A DNA stretch of 64,000 bases from an uncultured Dehalococcoidia bacterium (GTDB taxonomy: Bacteria > Chloroflexota > Dehalococcoidia > Lucifugimonadales > UBA3495): positions 310,001 to 374,000 of the forward strand of contig OY282456.1 in assembly GCA_958296225.1 (NCBI GenBank). The letters are read 5' to 3'. Both the position numbers and the translations under genes were made by a program. Each line of letters begins with the position of its first letter. Positions within the stretch are counted from its first letter, which is position 1. Below the pieces are notes generated by a model, which saw only the letters and a list, made by a program, of their open reading frames with translations, was not told the origin of the DNA and did no database searches. This document shows, in pieces, positions 18,967 through 30,827 of the stretch.

Positions 18967-19218
18967 CTAAAAGAGAGTGGGGTTGAGGATAACCCGCGTA
19001 AAGAGCTCGGCAAAGGCCCGGTCCAGCAGGCCGAGGAAAAAGCCCATGACCAGGGCCAGCACGATGACGACGACCGTCAGCCGGGCGGTTTCCTCTTTAG
19101 TGGGCCAGACTGATTTCCGCAGCTCCGCTACGGTTTCGCGCAGGAACCCGACGGGGCCAACCCGCCCCACGGCGCGGGGCGAGATGGGCGCCGGTCGTCT
19201 GGTCGATGCTCGGGCCAC
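18967..19218 (-). CDS. secE: Preprotein translocase subunit SecE
   Basis: 83 aa. FLRETVAELRKSVWPTKEETARLTVVVIVLALVMGFFLGLLD shows the cytoplasmic amphipathic helix, the conserved VWPTKEE motif and a single membrane segment. It is the small clamp subunit of SecYEG. The basic N-terminus (MARASTRRPAPISPRAVG) is typical of single-TM SecE. It lies between rpmG and nusG, as in most bacteria. Confidence 0.96.
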   Translation of the reverse strand: MARASTRRPAPISPRAVGRVGPVGFLRETVAELRKSVWPTKEETARLTVVVIVLALVMGFFLGLLDRAFAELFTRVILNPTLF

Positions 19219-19224
19219 GGATGG

Positions 19225-19395
19225 TTACCTCACTTCCCGGTGGACCTGGTGTCCATGGCAGCGGCTGCAATACTTGCGCAGTTCCATGCGGGCGGTGTTG
19301 TTGCGCCGGTTCTTGATTGTCGAGTAGTTGCGCTCGCGGCAGTCGGTGCATTGCAGCGTGATGACTTGCCGGGCGTCGGTGGACTTGCGGGCCAT
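19225..19395 (-). CDS. rpmG: 50S ribosomal protein L33
   Basis: 56 aa from the ATG at 19395 ([19 protein letters not shown]). Two CxxC pairs (CTDC and CSRC) mark the zinc-binding form. [21 protein letters not shown] is the L33 core. A 17-residue upstream extension overlaps tuf and is not real. It lies 4 bp after the tuf stop, so the two are co-transcribed. Confidence 0.96.
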   Translation of the reverse strand: MARKSTDARQVITLQCTDCRERNYSTIKNRRNNTARMELRKYCSRCHGHQVHREVR

Positions 19396-19399
19396 CAGG

Positions 19400-20584
<1,185 letters not shown>

Positions 20585-20663
20585 GGTGGGGAGTAACTCC
20601 TTGCTCCTGGTGGGGTTTTGGTACCTTCCCGCGGGCTGAACCGGCGGGTAATTGGCGCAGTGG

Positions 20664-20735
20664 AGCCCAAGGGCGGAATCGAACCGCCGACCCCGTTCTT
20701 ACCAAGAACGTGCTCTACCGCTGAGCTACTTGGGC
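20664..20735 (-). tRNA. tRNA-Thr(GGT)
   Basis: Complete cloverleaf: acceptor GCCCAAG/CTTGGGC, D-arm GCTC..GAGC, anticodon arm CGTTC-TTGGTAA-GAACG (anticodon GGT), T-arm GGCGG-TTCGATT-CCGCC. CCA is encoded (20661-20663). Lies 79 bp upstream of tuf. Confidence 0.95.
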
Positions 20736-20764
20736 GTGTGGGTAACGGTGTTCGTGAAAAGTGG

Positions 20765-20849
20765 TGGAGGGGGCAGGATTCGAACCTGCGAAGCCCGTCA
20801 GGGCGCCAGATTTACAGTCTGGTGGCTTTAACCACTCACCCACCCCTCC
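20765..20849 (-). tRNA. tRNA-Tyr(GTA)
   Basis: Type II tRNA with a long variable arm (about 85 nt). Acceptor GGAGGGG/CCCCTCC, anticodon loop CTGTAAA (GTA), T-arm GCAGG-TTCGAAT-CCTGC, encoded CCA at 20762-20764. Confidence 0.95.
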
Positions 20850-20894
20850 GTATGTGATTCCCTTGCCTGTCCGGTGATGACGATTTTGATGTGG

Positions 20895-20967
20895 AGCCCC
20901 AGAGGGGACTCGAACCCCTAACCTGCCGATTACAAATCGGCTGCGCTGCCAGTTGCGCCACCGGGGC
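20895..20967 (-). tRNA. tRNA-Thr(TGT)
   Basis: Acceptor GCCCCGG/CTGGGGC, anticodon arm GCCGAT-TTGTAA-TCGGC (anticodon TGT), T-arm AGGGG-TTCGAGT-CCCCT, encoded CCA at 20892-20894. First gene of the tRNA/tuf cluster. Confidence 0.95.
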
Positions 20968-21587
20968 GCATAGTTCCTCAGGCGGCGGGAAAAATTTCTG
21001 CAACACCCCAAAACGGCCCCGGCTAGTCCGGGGCCATCCGGTTTTCGCCAGTGATAGGAACAGGTTACGGAAAAGGCCGCGAATTGTCAATACCGATGCC
21101 GGCCTGGCATTCGCAACTTGTGCTGAAATTGAATTTGGCCCACCGATGCCAGCATACCGGCGCCAGCGAGTACACCAGCATCGCCACGCTTTTCGGGTAG
21201 CCTTTCGTCCGACTCGTCCGACTCGTCCGACGCGCCAGGCAGTGCAACTCGCCGCGCCATACCGAATGCAGCCCTCATTCCAGCCAGTTCACCGCGCCGG
21301 CTTTCCTCCAAACCCACCTGCCGGCGACCATCCGCTTCCGCACAAGATGAGAATACCGCCGGCCTTGTACAGGGCAATCGCATTTAGAATTCGTGGCATC
21401 GGGTCAGGCTGGCGATGAGGTAGTTGTTATCCCAGCCGGCCCGTTGCAACTTGCTGCGCAATGCAGTCCGGCTGGGTTCCTGGCGGGCCAGGTTCTCCGC
21501 GTTCGGTGGTTATGAGCACGTTGTTGGTGTTATGCTTGGCGCTGTTGGGGCGAACCTTTAGCCCCGTCAATACGCTCGCCAGGAGGC
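20968..21587. other. Leader region of the tRNA/tuf cluster; no gene assigned
   Basis: About 620 bases. It carries GGCCCCGGCTAGTCCGGGGCC (21015-21035), a stable stem that on the minus strand is followed by GTTTT: a possible terminator or attenuator upstream of tRNA-Thr. Weak open frames show no family features. Confidence 0.4.
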
Positions 21588-22607
21588 TTGTTACCATTGC
21601 AACTTCAGGATAAGCGACATCAAAACGGTAGGGCAAAAGGCCGTCCGGCCACGGCGCTGGTCACCGGAGCCGCCGGTTTTGGGGGCTCCCACCTGGTCAG
21701 AGAACTGCTGAACCGTGGCCACCGTGTTACCGGCCTCGACATCGTACCGCCGCTGCACGCCGGCCTGCTGCGCCGGGAATTGGAGCATCCTGACTTTCGT
21801 TACCTTTGGCAGAGCCTCCAGGACTTGCAGCCCGCAGACGTGCAGGGGCATACGGTGGTCGCCCACCTGGCGGCCCAGGCCGACACGCCCATGGCCTTCG
21901 CTTCGCCCCGCTACACTGCGATGCAGAACATTGATGGCACGCTGGCCCTGCTGGAAGCAGTGCATCGCGCCGGCGGCGTCGAAAAGCTGCTCTTCGCCGG
22001 CTCCGGCAACGAGATTGGCCGGCCGTCGCAGTTCCCCATCGACGAAAACCATCCGTTGACGCCCCACAACCCCTATGGGTTCTCCAAAGCGGCGGCGGAG
22101 CTGGCGATGTGGGCGTGGCATCGGGCCTACGGAGTCCCGGCGGTGGTGTTGAGCACGGGCGTAGTCATCGGGCCGCAGATGCGCCGGGAGGTGTTCATCT
22201 TTAAGTGGCTGTGGAACGCCCGGCACGGCCAGCCGTTGGTGGTCGAGGGCGGCCGGCAGACGCGGGATTTGTCGTTCATCGACGACGTTATCGCGGCCTG
22301 GGTGCGGGTCATAGAAGCGCCGGCCGAGTTGGTCGTCGGCGAGAAGTTCTTCGTGGGGAGCGGCGAGGAACACACGGTCGCTGAGCTGGCCCAATGGTGC
22401 CTTGAGGCTGCCGGCGCCGACGTTCCCATCGAATACGTCGGCTACCGGCCGGGCGAGGAGGGCCAGCGGGAGGCGTTCAGCAACGAGAAGGCGCGCCGCG
22501 TGCTGGGCCACGCGCCCAAAGTATCATCCAGGGAGGCGGTGCGTCTAACCGCCGATTGGGTGCGAACCCTCGTCCAGGCCACGCCAGAGGAAGCGCAGCC
22601 GGCCTGA
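21588..22607 (+). CDS. NAD-dependent epimerase/dehydratase (extended SDR)
   Basis: About 335 aa. Nucleotide-binding ALVTGAAGFGGSHLVRELLNRGH, VAHLAAQADTPMAFASP, catalytic FAGSGNEIG and YGFSK (YxxxK) place it with GalE/UDP-glucuronate epimerase-like sugar-nucleotide enzymes. The middle has VLSTGVVIGPQMRREVFIFKW and the end RVLGHAPKVSSREAVRLTADW. Start uncertain: TTG at 21588 or TTG at 21597 (AGGAGG about 10 nt upstream of the second); no good ATG precedes the Rossmann motif. It overlaps the convergent phosphatase gene by 63 bp. Confidence 0.85.
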   Translation: MLPLQLQDKRHQNGRAKGRPATALVTGAAGFGGSHLVRELLNRGHRVTGLDIVPPLHAGLLRRELEHPDFRYLWQSLQDLQPADVQGHTVVAHLAAQADTPMAFASPRYTAMQNIDGTLALLEAVHRAGGVEKLLFAGSGNEIGRPSQFPIDENHPLTPHNPYGFSKAAAELAMWAWHRAYGVPAVVLSTGVVIGPQMRREVFIFKWLWNARHGQPLVVEGGRQTRDLSFIDDVIAAWVRVIEAPAELVVGEKFFVGSGEEHTVAELAQWCLEAAGADVPIEYVGYRPGEEGQREAFSNEKARRVLGHAPKVSSREAVRLTADWVRTLVQATPEEAQPA

Positions 22608-23213
22608 GTCCGGCCACACCACCAAACCGTCCAGGTAATCGGGCCAGCGGAAACCCTGCGGAGTCAAGCCGTACAGACTGCCCACCAGCGCCGCAAGCAC
22701 GGCGTCGTGGGTGACGAACAGGCTGACGCTGCCCGGTACGGCCAGGGCCGCGGCCAGTTGGCCCAGAACCAGTTGCACCCCCTCGGCAGTGGCTCGCATA
22801 CCGTCGGGAGGCTCGCCCTCCGCCAACTGCCGGCTCACCATCGCCGCCGTGCCGATGTCCAGAAAGAGTTGCCCCGCCCGGTTTGGATGCGTGACGAAAG
22901 GGCCGGGGTTGCCCAACAGTTGGTCAGGAAGCGCCTCAGTTGTCCATCCGGCCCCGGCGATGATGGCATCGGAGGTCTGTGTACAGCGGAGCACCGGGCT
23001 GGTCTGCACGACACCCGCCATCCGGTGCGACAAGCTCACTCCGAGGCGATGCGCGGAATGCCGGCCGCGCCGGGTCAGGGGGATGTCGTTGCCGAAGGCG
23101 CCCGGTGGGATTTCCTCTCGCTCGGCGTGGCGCAGCACGATGGCGGCGGCGGAATCCGCAGGAGCCCTGGCCAGCGACGCCAACGTGCGGGCGGCGCCGT
23201 CGCACTTGGTCAT
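22545..23213 (-). CDS. Histidine phosphatase-family protein
   Basis: 222 aa. IVLRHAEREEIPPGAF carries the phosphoacceptor RHAE. ArgHis partners appear in SPVLRCTQTSDAI and the C-terminal catalytic histidine in SVSLFVTHDAVLAALVG. Members dephosphorylate small metabolites or proteins; the substrate is not predictable. Convergent with, and overlapping, the epimerase gene; upstream it abuts the WG-repeat methyltransferase gene (about 10 bp), so it may be the last gene of that minus-strand operon. Confidence 0.8.
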   Translation of the reverse strand: MTKCDGAARTLASLARAPADSAAAIVLRHAEREEIPPGAFGNDIPLTRRGRHSAHRLGVSLSHRMAGVVQTSPVLRCTQTSDAIIAGAGWTTEALPDQLLGNPGPFVTHPNRAGQLFLDIGTAAMVSRQLAEGEPPDGMRATAEGVQLVLGQLAAALAVPGSVSLFVTHDAVLAALVGSLYGLTPQGFRWPDYLDGLVVWPDSGRLRFLWRGLDEGSHPIGG

Positions 23214-23223
23214 ACGAATCCGG

Positions 23224-24948
23224 TCATAATGCTTGCGCGCACAGCAGGGCGTTCACGGTTCCCGTAGGGCGTATCTCTAACAGCCGGAATCCGGCATCAC
23301 TGAGCAGTTGCCGGAACTGCGACGCCGTGCGTTCCCGACCGCCGGTCATTACCAGCATATTCAAGTCCAGCAGGCCGCCGGCGCCGCTGGCTTCGTCCCC
23401 GGCAGCATCGTCTAATATCATCTCAACTACGTAGAGACCGCCGCCGCCGGGCATGGCCTCTCTGGCCCGTTCCAGAATCCGGCGCGCGTCGTCATCCGGC
23501 CAATCGTGCAGCACGCGGGCCAGTATTACCGCATCGCATTGCGCCGGCCATTCCCGGAATATATCACCGACCACGAACCGGCAACGGTCGCCGACGTCGC
23601 CCGGCGGGTCGAACCGGGTTTCAACCTCAGGCCGGTCCAGCACGGTAGCTTTCATTGATGGATTGGCCCGCAGCAGGGCGAAGGCCAGTTCGCCGGTGCC
23701 GCCGCCGGCGTCCAGTATGGCATCGTGGATGCTGAAATCCCAGATTGCAGGCAGGGCGGCGTAATCGTGCCGGGCGTAGGCGGCGAACATCCGGTGGCTG
23801 GCCGCCAGTTCGTCCGGTTGCTGGGCCAGTCGGACGAAAAAGTTGCCGCTCCCGTCCGCAGACGCCGGCCGCCCGGTGCGCAACGAGTCGGCCAGCCCGC
23901 GCCATGCTTGATTGGAAAGGTCACCCCAATGGCGGGCGGCGGCGGCCAGCGATAAATCGTGGCCGGTTTGCAGGTGCGCGCCCTTGCCGGTGGCGTGGTA
24001 AATCCGTTCGGCGTCAAGCCGTACCAGTCCCAGCTCCAGCAGCGCCCGCAATAACCGCGCCCCGTGCGACGGCGCCAGACCTAATATCCCCTCGACAGCG
24101 CTGGACGAGGCCGGCAGGATGTCGAAAACTCCCAGCTCAACCGCCGCGCGGATGGCCTGGGTTTTCCACAGCCCTACCATGTCGCCGGACAGCGCCTCCA
24201 AAGAGGACGTTGCGGCCTCCCTGAGTCGCACGATTTCGTTGCCCCGCTCGTCGATGACCGCAAGCGAACCGTCGTGGCTTTCCACTCGCGCCTGTCCGTT
24301 GTAAAAGGGTTCCACCATTCTGAACCGCCGGCCGTACAGCGGCTGCCCCGCCGTGTCCACGTGGTGCCAGCCCCGAGCGTCGGCGGCGCGGGCATAACCC
24401 TTGTGGAACACGTCCAAATCGCGGAACCATTTGCCGTTCAGTTGGACGCCGTTATTGTCGATATGGGTGTGACCGCCGGCGTCATTCTGCACTACGGCGC
24501 AGCCATCCCGATAATCGCCGGCGTAGCGGTAGCGTTCCGCGTAGGCGGGCGCTCCGTCGGGCCGGATGTGAAAGTAGCGGCCGGCAGCATCCCGAACCGG
24601 ACAGCGGCCCTGCTGGAAATTGCCGCACCAGCCGTAGCGTTGGGCGTAGAGCGGCGCGCCATCGGGCCGGATATGATGCCAGCCGGTGGTCGAGTGGACG
24701 GCGGCGCTGCCCTCGTAAAAGCCGAAAGTGCGTAGGTGGCGCGCGTCGTAGGCGGCGCTGCCGTCGGGGTTGATGTGGTAGGCCCCGCCGGCGTCGCTGA
24801 CCGGGGCCAGGCCGGGTTCGTGAAACTTAAGCACCTCCGCAAAGCGCCGGTCGTAGGCCGGACGGCCCCGATGCAGATGATGGGTGCCGTCGGCGGCGAC
24901 GGCGTATTCCCGCCAGTTGCCCGCCGGATTTGTTGCGGACGAACTCAT
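23224..24948 (-). CDS. WG-repeat protein fused to SAM-dependent O-methyltransferase
   Basis: 574 aa from the ATG at 24948, overlapping the previous stop as ATGA. Residues about 8-245: six to seven WG-type repeats of about 36 aa (pattern xHIRPDGAPxYAxRYxxxGxFxxGxAxVxDxxG). About 262-345: winged-helix dimerisation domain of plant-type O-methyltransferases. About 345-574: catalytic domain with ILDAGGGTGELAFALL (about residue 410), VVGDIFREWP, ARVLHDWPDDDARRILERA and a catalytic-type histidine. Such enzymes methylate hydroxyls of natural products. The WG domain probably recruits a partner or substrate. Coupled to the radical SAM and glycosyltransferase genes. Confidence 0.8.
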   Translation of the reverse strand: MSSSATNPAGNWREYAVAADGTHHLHRGRPAYDRRFAEVLKFHEPGLAPVSDAGGAYHINPDGSAAYDARHLRTFGFYEGSAAVHSTTGWHHIRPDGAPLYAQRYGWCGNFQQGRCPVRDAAGRYFHIRPDGAPAYAERYRYAGDYRDGCAVVQNDAGGHTHIDNNGVQLNGKWFRDLDVFHKGYARAADARGWHHVDTAGQPLYGRRFRMVEPFYNGQARVESHDGSLAVIDERGNEIVRLREAATSSLEALSGDMVGLWKTQAIRAAVELGVFDILPASSSAVEGILGLAPSHGARLLRALLELGLVRLDAERIYHATGKGAHLQTGHDLSLAAAARHWGDLSNQAWRGLADSLRTGRPASADGSGNFFVRLAQQPDELAASHRMFAAYARHDYAALPAIWDFSIHDAILDAGGGTGELAFALLRANPSMKATVLDRPEVETRFDPPGDVGDRCRFVVGDIFREWPAQCDAVILARVLHDWPDDDARRILERAREAMPGGGGLYVVEMILDDAAGDEASGAGGLLDLNMLVMTGGRERTASQFRQLLSDAGFRLLEIRPTGTVNALLCAQAL

Positions 24949-26032
24949 TGCGGACGCCGCATATTGCAGCCCTGGCAGAGGGGCTTGGCCATGTAACCGG
25001 CGCGCAAATCCTGATATTCGGCGCTTTCCCAGATTGCGCGCAGGCTCCGGTCGTTGAGGTTGCCAAAATCGCCCAGCGTTTTGCGGAGTACATCGGGGGC
25101 GCAGCAGGGGTTGAACCGCCCGTCGGACGCCACCCACGCCTCTTGCCCCAGAAAGGGACACTCACCGCCCAACGCAATGTCGCCGCCGTCGGATTCATCC
25201 AGCGGAAAGATGCCCTCCAGCAGCACCCGGCGCCCGTCGGGAAGCCGCCGGCGCTCCGCGGCATCGTATGCTGCCGCCACCGTTGCGTTCCACTTGCCGA
25301 CGGCCTCGGGGCTGCGCCGCATCGACTGGCCGCGCATCTCCGGCGTATGCACCCACAGGTGATGCCCTTTCACGCGGTCAACGCCCAGCTGAGCGGCCAA
25401 CTCCACCACGTCCGGCAGTTCAACTTGATTGGTTTCCATAAAAGTCAGCTGGAAGGTGACCCGGCATCGGTTGCCGCCGGCTGCCGCGTGCGCGTCCCGT
25501 ACCGCGATGAACGTCCGCACGTTTTCCACCACCCGCTCCCAGTTGGAGCCCAGCATCACCCGTTCCTGGGTCGCTTTCGTCGCCCCGTTCCAGGAGATTT
25601 TGACGTCGGAGCCCACCGGCACGATGCGCTCTGCCCACGCCGGCGCGCCCCTGATGGGAAAGGTGCCGTTGGTGGTCAGATTCAGCTTGACGCCGTATTC
25701 GCCGCACAGGTCGATGATTTCGTCAATGTGGCGGTAGAGGAGCGGCTCGCCCATAGTGGACGGAATGATTTCCCGCAGGCCGTTGCCGGCGGCGTCGGCG
25801 AGAACCTGCCGGATTAAGCCGATGTCCATGCGGCGCTTGGGCAGCCCGGCGGCGCGGCGGTCGCTCTGCGTGCTGCTGTAAGGCGAGTGGTCCTCGCACA
25901 TAATGCAGCGCAGGTTGCAGTCGTCGGGGTTGGTGTCGAACGTGATGCGCCACGGGCCGGCGAAGGCGTCCTTGTCTGAGGCCCGCTGGTTCACAGCGGG
26001 CGTATCGGTTTCAACTGTCGTGCGTGCCGGGG

Positions 26033-26036
<4 letters not shown>
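24945..26036 (-). CDS. Radical SAM protein with SPASM-type C-terminus
   Basis: 363 aa from the ATG at 26036, which overlaps the glycosyltransferase stop (ATGA). DCNLRCIMCEDHS is the CxxxCxxC radical SAM cluster motif; STMGEPLLYRHI and KLNLTTNGTFP follow as in the barrel. The C-terminus has a second cysteine set (GGECPFLG, RFNPCCAPDVL, PLCQGCNMRR) as in SPASM/Twitch enzymes that modify peptides or carbohydrates. The chemistry cannot be named. Its tight coupling to a glycosyltransferase and an O-methyltransferase suggests a modified glycan or peptide product. Confidence 0.85.
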
Positions 26037-27343
<1,307 letters not shown>

Positions 27344-27647
27344 GGTTCTCAGCGCCGAAGTCGGTGTCACGGACGAGGGTTTGGGTTCCATAGGATACCG
27401 CAGATGGTACGGTTTATGCACCTATCAGCTCAGCAGTTTGTACTACGCGTTGAACCTGAAGCAGCCGTGGCTGAGGTTGCATTGCGCTGCCGTCGCCGCC
27501 GTAAGAACTGCAATTGCGCATTCACCCCATCGGTGTCCCTTGCCTACAGCCTTCCGGTATGGGGTACTATATGGCCGTCCTTCGGATGGTGAATTGCCAC
27601 CGGCCGTTTTCTTGCGGACAGCCTCCGGCAAGGCAAGGAGATTTGAG

Positions 27648-28529
27648 ATGAGCAATAAACAAATCTTATGCGCTTATGGCGTCGATTTGGACGCCGTTGG
27701 CGGTTGGTTAGGGTCTTACGGAGGGGAGGATTCCCCCGACGACATCTCCCGAGGCTTGTTCGCGGGCGAGGTGGGAACGCCCAGGCTGCTGCAGCTCTTC
27801 AACCGGCTGGGAATCAAAACCAGTTGGTTCATCCCGGGCCACTCCATAGAAACCTTTCCCGAAGAGTGCCGGATGATTGTGGAGCAAGGGCATGAGGTGG
27901 GCTTGCACGGTTATTCCCACGAGAACCCCATCGCCATGTCCCCCGAACAGGAAGAGGCGGTGCTTGTGCGCTGCATCGCTCTAATCACCGAGCTTGCCGG
28001 GCAACGGCCCCGGGGTTACGTTGCGCCATGGTGGGAGTTCAGCCACGTAACCAACGAGCTGCTGCTAAAGCACGGCATCAAGTATGACCACAGCCTGATG
28101 CACCGCGATTTCGAATGCTACTACGTCCGCGTCGGCGACCACTGGACCAAGATTGACTACGCCATGCCCGCAGACTATTGGATGCACGCCTTGCAGCGGG
28201 GCGCGGAGACCGACCTGGTGGAGATTCCGGCCAACTGGTATCTGGACGACCTGCCGCCGATGATGTTCATCAAAAAGTCGCCCAACAGCCACGGGTTCGT
28301 CAATCCCCGGGACATCGAGTCGCTGTGGCGGGACCAGTTCGATTGGGTTTACCGGGAGTACGACGATGCGGTTTTCCCGATAACCATCCACCCAGACGTT
28401 AGCGGTCGCCCTCAGGTGTTGCTGATGCTGGAGCGTTTCACGGATTATATCCGCTCCCACGACGGCGTCCGCTTCGTAACCTTCGCAGAGATAGCCGACG
28501 ACTTCCTGACCAAACACCCGCGGCTGTGA
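27648..28529 (+). CDS. Polysaccharide deacetylase-family protein (NodB-like)
   Basis: 293 aa from the ATG at 27648, 8 nt after [17 protein letters not shown] holds the first metal-binding Asp; [34 protein letters not shown] gives the HxxxH-type motif; [11 protein letters not shown] and the late [10 protein letters not shown] complete the catalytic set. This fold de-N-acetylates polysaccharides, or hydrolyses amides in PuuE-like allantoinases, which share [13 protein letters not shown] starts. Divergent from the glycosyltransferase, so a glycan role is plausible. Confidence 0.8.
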   Translation: MSNKQILCAYGVDLDAVGGWLGSYGGEDSPDDISRGLFAGEVGTPRLLQLFNRLGIKTSWFIPGHSIETFPEECRMIVEQGHEVGLHGYSHENPIAMSPEQEEAVLVRCIALITELAGQRPRGYVAPWWEFSHVTNELLLKHGIKYDHSLMHRDFECYYVRVGDHWTKIDYAMPADYWMHALQRGAETDLVEIPANWYLDDLPPMMFIKKSPNSHGFVNPRDIESLWRDQFDWVYREYDDAVFPITIHPDVSGRPQVLLMLERFTDYIRSHDGVRFVTFAEIADDFLTKHPRL

Positions 28530-28666
28530 CCATCGGGCAATTAGAGGCCACGCCGTCCTTTCGCCGGTACAACTTGCGGGCCGGTTTGTGATGCGACTGC
28601 CCGGCTCAACACCGCCTAATCATCCCAGGGTGGCCGCACTGTCGCCCAAAGCCGAGGGGTAATCCG

Positions 28667-30457
28667 ATGAGCCAACCTGACGGCTCCAAAGCTATTTCCT
28701 GGCAAGACTGGAGCGAGGAAGCCTTCGCGGCCGCCAAGTCCGCGGACAAGCCGGTACTGCTTACCTTGGGGGCCACCTGGTGCCACTGGTGCCACGTCAT
28801 GGACGAGACTTCCTACTCCGACGAACGGGTTATTGAGCTGGTCAACTCCCGGTTCATCCCGGTGCGTGTCGACGTCGACCGGCGGCCCGACATATCACTG
28901 CGTTACAATCAGGGCGGTTTTCCGTCGGTGGCCTTCCTGACGGGGAACGGCGAATTCCTCGCCGGCCGGCCCTACACCCCTCCGGAGGAAATGGTCGCCC
29001 TGCTGGAGCAGGTATGCCGCGGCGAAGTTGCCCCGGAAGGTGGCTCCGCCCCAAACCGCAGCGCAGCGCCCGGCGATGTCGGAGCCAACGCCTCCGTCGG
29101 TACGGTGCTGGGCCGGCTGCTGGAGCTCTACGATGAGCAGTTCGGCGGGTTCGGGCTGGAACCCAAACAGCCCCCCTGGGAGGCGTTGCAGTTCCTCACC
29201 GCCCGCTACGGCCTCACCGGCGACCGGGCCATCCTGGGAATGGTCGAGGCCACCCTGCAAGGAATGTGGCACGGCATCTACGACCGCAAGGCGCAGGGCT
29301 TCTTCCGCTACTCGGTAAGCCGGGACTGGAAGGCGCCGCACTACGAAAAGATGCTGGTCAGCAACGCCAGCCTCGCCATAGCCTACCTGGAAGCGTACCA
29401 GATTACCCGGAGCACAGCCTACAAGGCCGCCACGGACGGCATCCTGCACTACCTGCTGAGCACCCTGTTCAGTCCCGACAAAGGATTGTTCTGCGCCAGT
29501 CAGGACGCCGACGAGCATTTTTACCGGCAGTCCTGGCAGTACCGCGATGCCGCCGCGCCGCCGCCCGTTGACCACACTTTCTACACCGGATGGAATGCTC
29601 TGGCCGCCCATGCCCTGGTCCAGGCGGGCAACGTGCTGGGCCGCCCGGTTTACCGGCGGCTTGGGGCCGATATTATGGAAAGGCTGTGGGTGGAGAGCTG
29701 GACCCCTGAGGGCGGGCTGCTGCGCCGCGCGGGCGAGTTGAGCGACGCCGCCCCAATCCTGGCCGACCAGGTGAATTTCCTCCGGGCCTGGCTCGCCTTG
29801 TACCAGTCCACGGGCCTTCCGGAATGCCTGGCGCGGGCGGTTGCAATCGCCGCCACCGTAGAGCGGCTGTTCGGCGCGCCCCACGGCGGCTGCTACGATA
29901 CCACCCCGCCCCGGTCTTTCGAGGCGGAACTCCTTCCCCGGGAACAGCCGGTACTGGACAACAGTTGCTGGGCCGAGGCGCTGCTGACCCTGTCTCAATT
30001 GACCGGCGAAGACGAATATGCGAACCGGGCGGCGGCCGCCCTGAAAATCTTTGAGACCGTGGTTCCCGGAAAGAGCTATCTGGGTAGTCATCCTTCCCGC
30101 CGCATGGAGGAGGATGAGGAAGCCTTATTCCTGCCGGCGGGCACGGCCTGGGGACGGGCACGGGATATGCTGACGCAGGGGCCGGTGCACTTGGCTCTGG
30201 TCGGCAAGTCGTCCAGCCCGGCCTATCGCCGGCTGCATCGGGCGGCTCTGCGGGTCTATGCTCCCTACCGGGTCGTCCAGCCGCTGGACTCGGAGCGTGA
30301 TGTCGCGCAAATCCGGGAATTACGTTTCCCCTTGCACCAGGATGCGGCGCTGTACGCCTGCATGGGAGACCGCTGCCTGGCCCCGATTGCCACGCCCGAG
30401 GGCGTCCGGGAGATGGCCCGTTCCCGCCCCTGGTCTAATTCGGGGGCCGGAGGCTGA
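28667..30457 (+). CDS. Thioredoxin-domain protein of the YyaL/DUF255 family
   Basis: 596 aa. N-terminal thioredoxin-like domain: SWQDWSEEAFAAAKSADKPVLLTLGATWCHWCHVMDETSYSD (WCHWCH active site), RVDVDRRPDI. The rest is the six-hairpin (glycosidase-like) toroid with LPREQPVLDNSCWAEALLTLS and EAFYDRKAQGFFRYSVS-type repeats (GFFRYSVSRDWKAPHYEKML). Function of the family is unclear in bacteria. The C-terminus has CMGDRCLAPIATPEGV, usual for the family but slightly short. No partner genes are obvious. Confidence 0.85.
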   Translation: MSQPDGSKAISWQDWSEEAFAAAKSADKPVLLTLGATWCHWCHVMDETSYSDERVIELVNSRFIPVRVDVDRRPDISLRYNQGGFPSVAFLTGNGEFLAGRPYTPPEEMVALLEQVCRGEVAPEGGSAPNRSAAPGDVGANASVGTVLGRLLELYDEQFGGFGLEPKQPPWEALQFLTARYGLTGDRAILGMVEATLQGMWHGIYDRKAQGFFRYSVSRDWKAPHYEKMLVSNASLAIAYLEAYQITRSTAYKAATDGILHYLLSTLFSPDKGLFCASQDADEHFYRQSWQYRDAAAPPPVDHTFYTGWNALAAHALVQAGNVLGRPVYRRLGADIMERLWVESWTPEGGLLRRAGELSDAAPILADQVNFLRAWLALYQSTGLPECLARAVAIAATVERLFGAPHGGCYDTTPPRSFEAELLPREQPVLDNSCWAEALLTLSQLTGEDEYANRAAAALKIFETVVPGKSYLGSHPSRRMEEDEEALFLPAGTAWGRARDMLTQGPVHLALVGKSSSPAYRRLHRAALRVYAPYRVVQPLDSERDVAQIRELRFPLHQDAALYACMGDRCLAPIATPEGVREMARSRPWSNSGAGG

Positions 30458-30522
30458 ATTGCCAACCCCTCAGGAAGTTCCGCACGTGGGACGTATATTC
30501 CCCATCATAGCGTCCCCGGATT

Positions 30523-30682
30523 ATCAGGCTGGGGAGGTTATGCCGGTCAGGTCAACGCCATAATCGCAGGGTATGCTAACGGATTTGGCGTCAGCCTCAA
30601 TGTGGCCCGGATTGCCGGCGTAGTTGTTGTAGCGGTAATGTCCGGCGGCCGGCAGCGCCTTGCGAATGGCAAACCGCCCTTC
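30523..30682 (-). pseudogene. Short 3' fragment of an unknown gene
   Basis: In the 370-base gap the minus strand reads FAIRKALPAAGHYRYNNYAG and then NPGHIEADAKSVSIPCDYGVDLTGITSP before a stop. The composition looks protein-like, but there is no start and only about 50 codons remain. The rest of the gap (30458-30827) shows nothing else. Confidence 0.25.
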
Positions 30683-30827
30683 GCATCACAAAATTACCAC
30701 CTGCTCAAAAATTTGTAGTACAGTACCTCAGGTCACCATCCTCGCGTTCCCCAATTGACCGGAAAGCGCCGCTCTCGGGACTCCCGGCGACGGTGGACAA
30801 TCGACATCTCTGCGCAAGGAATCCGAC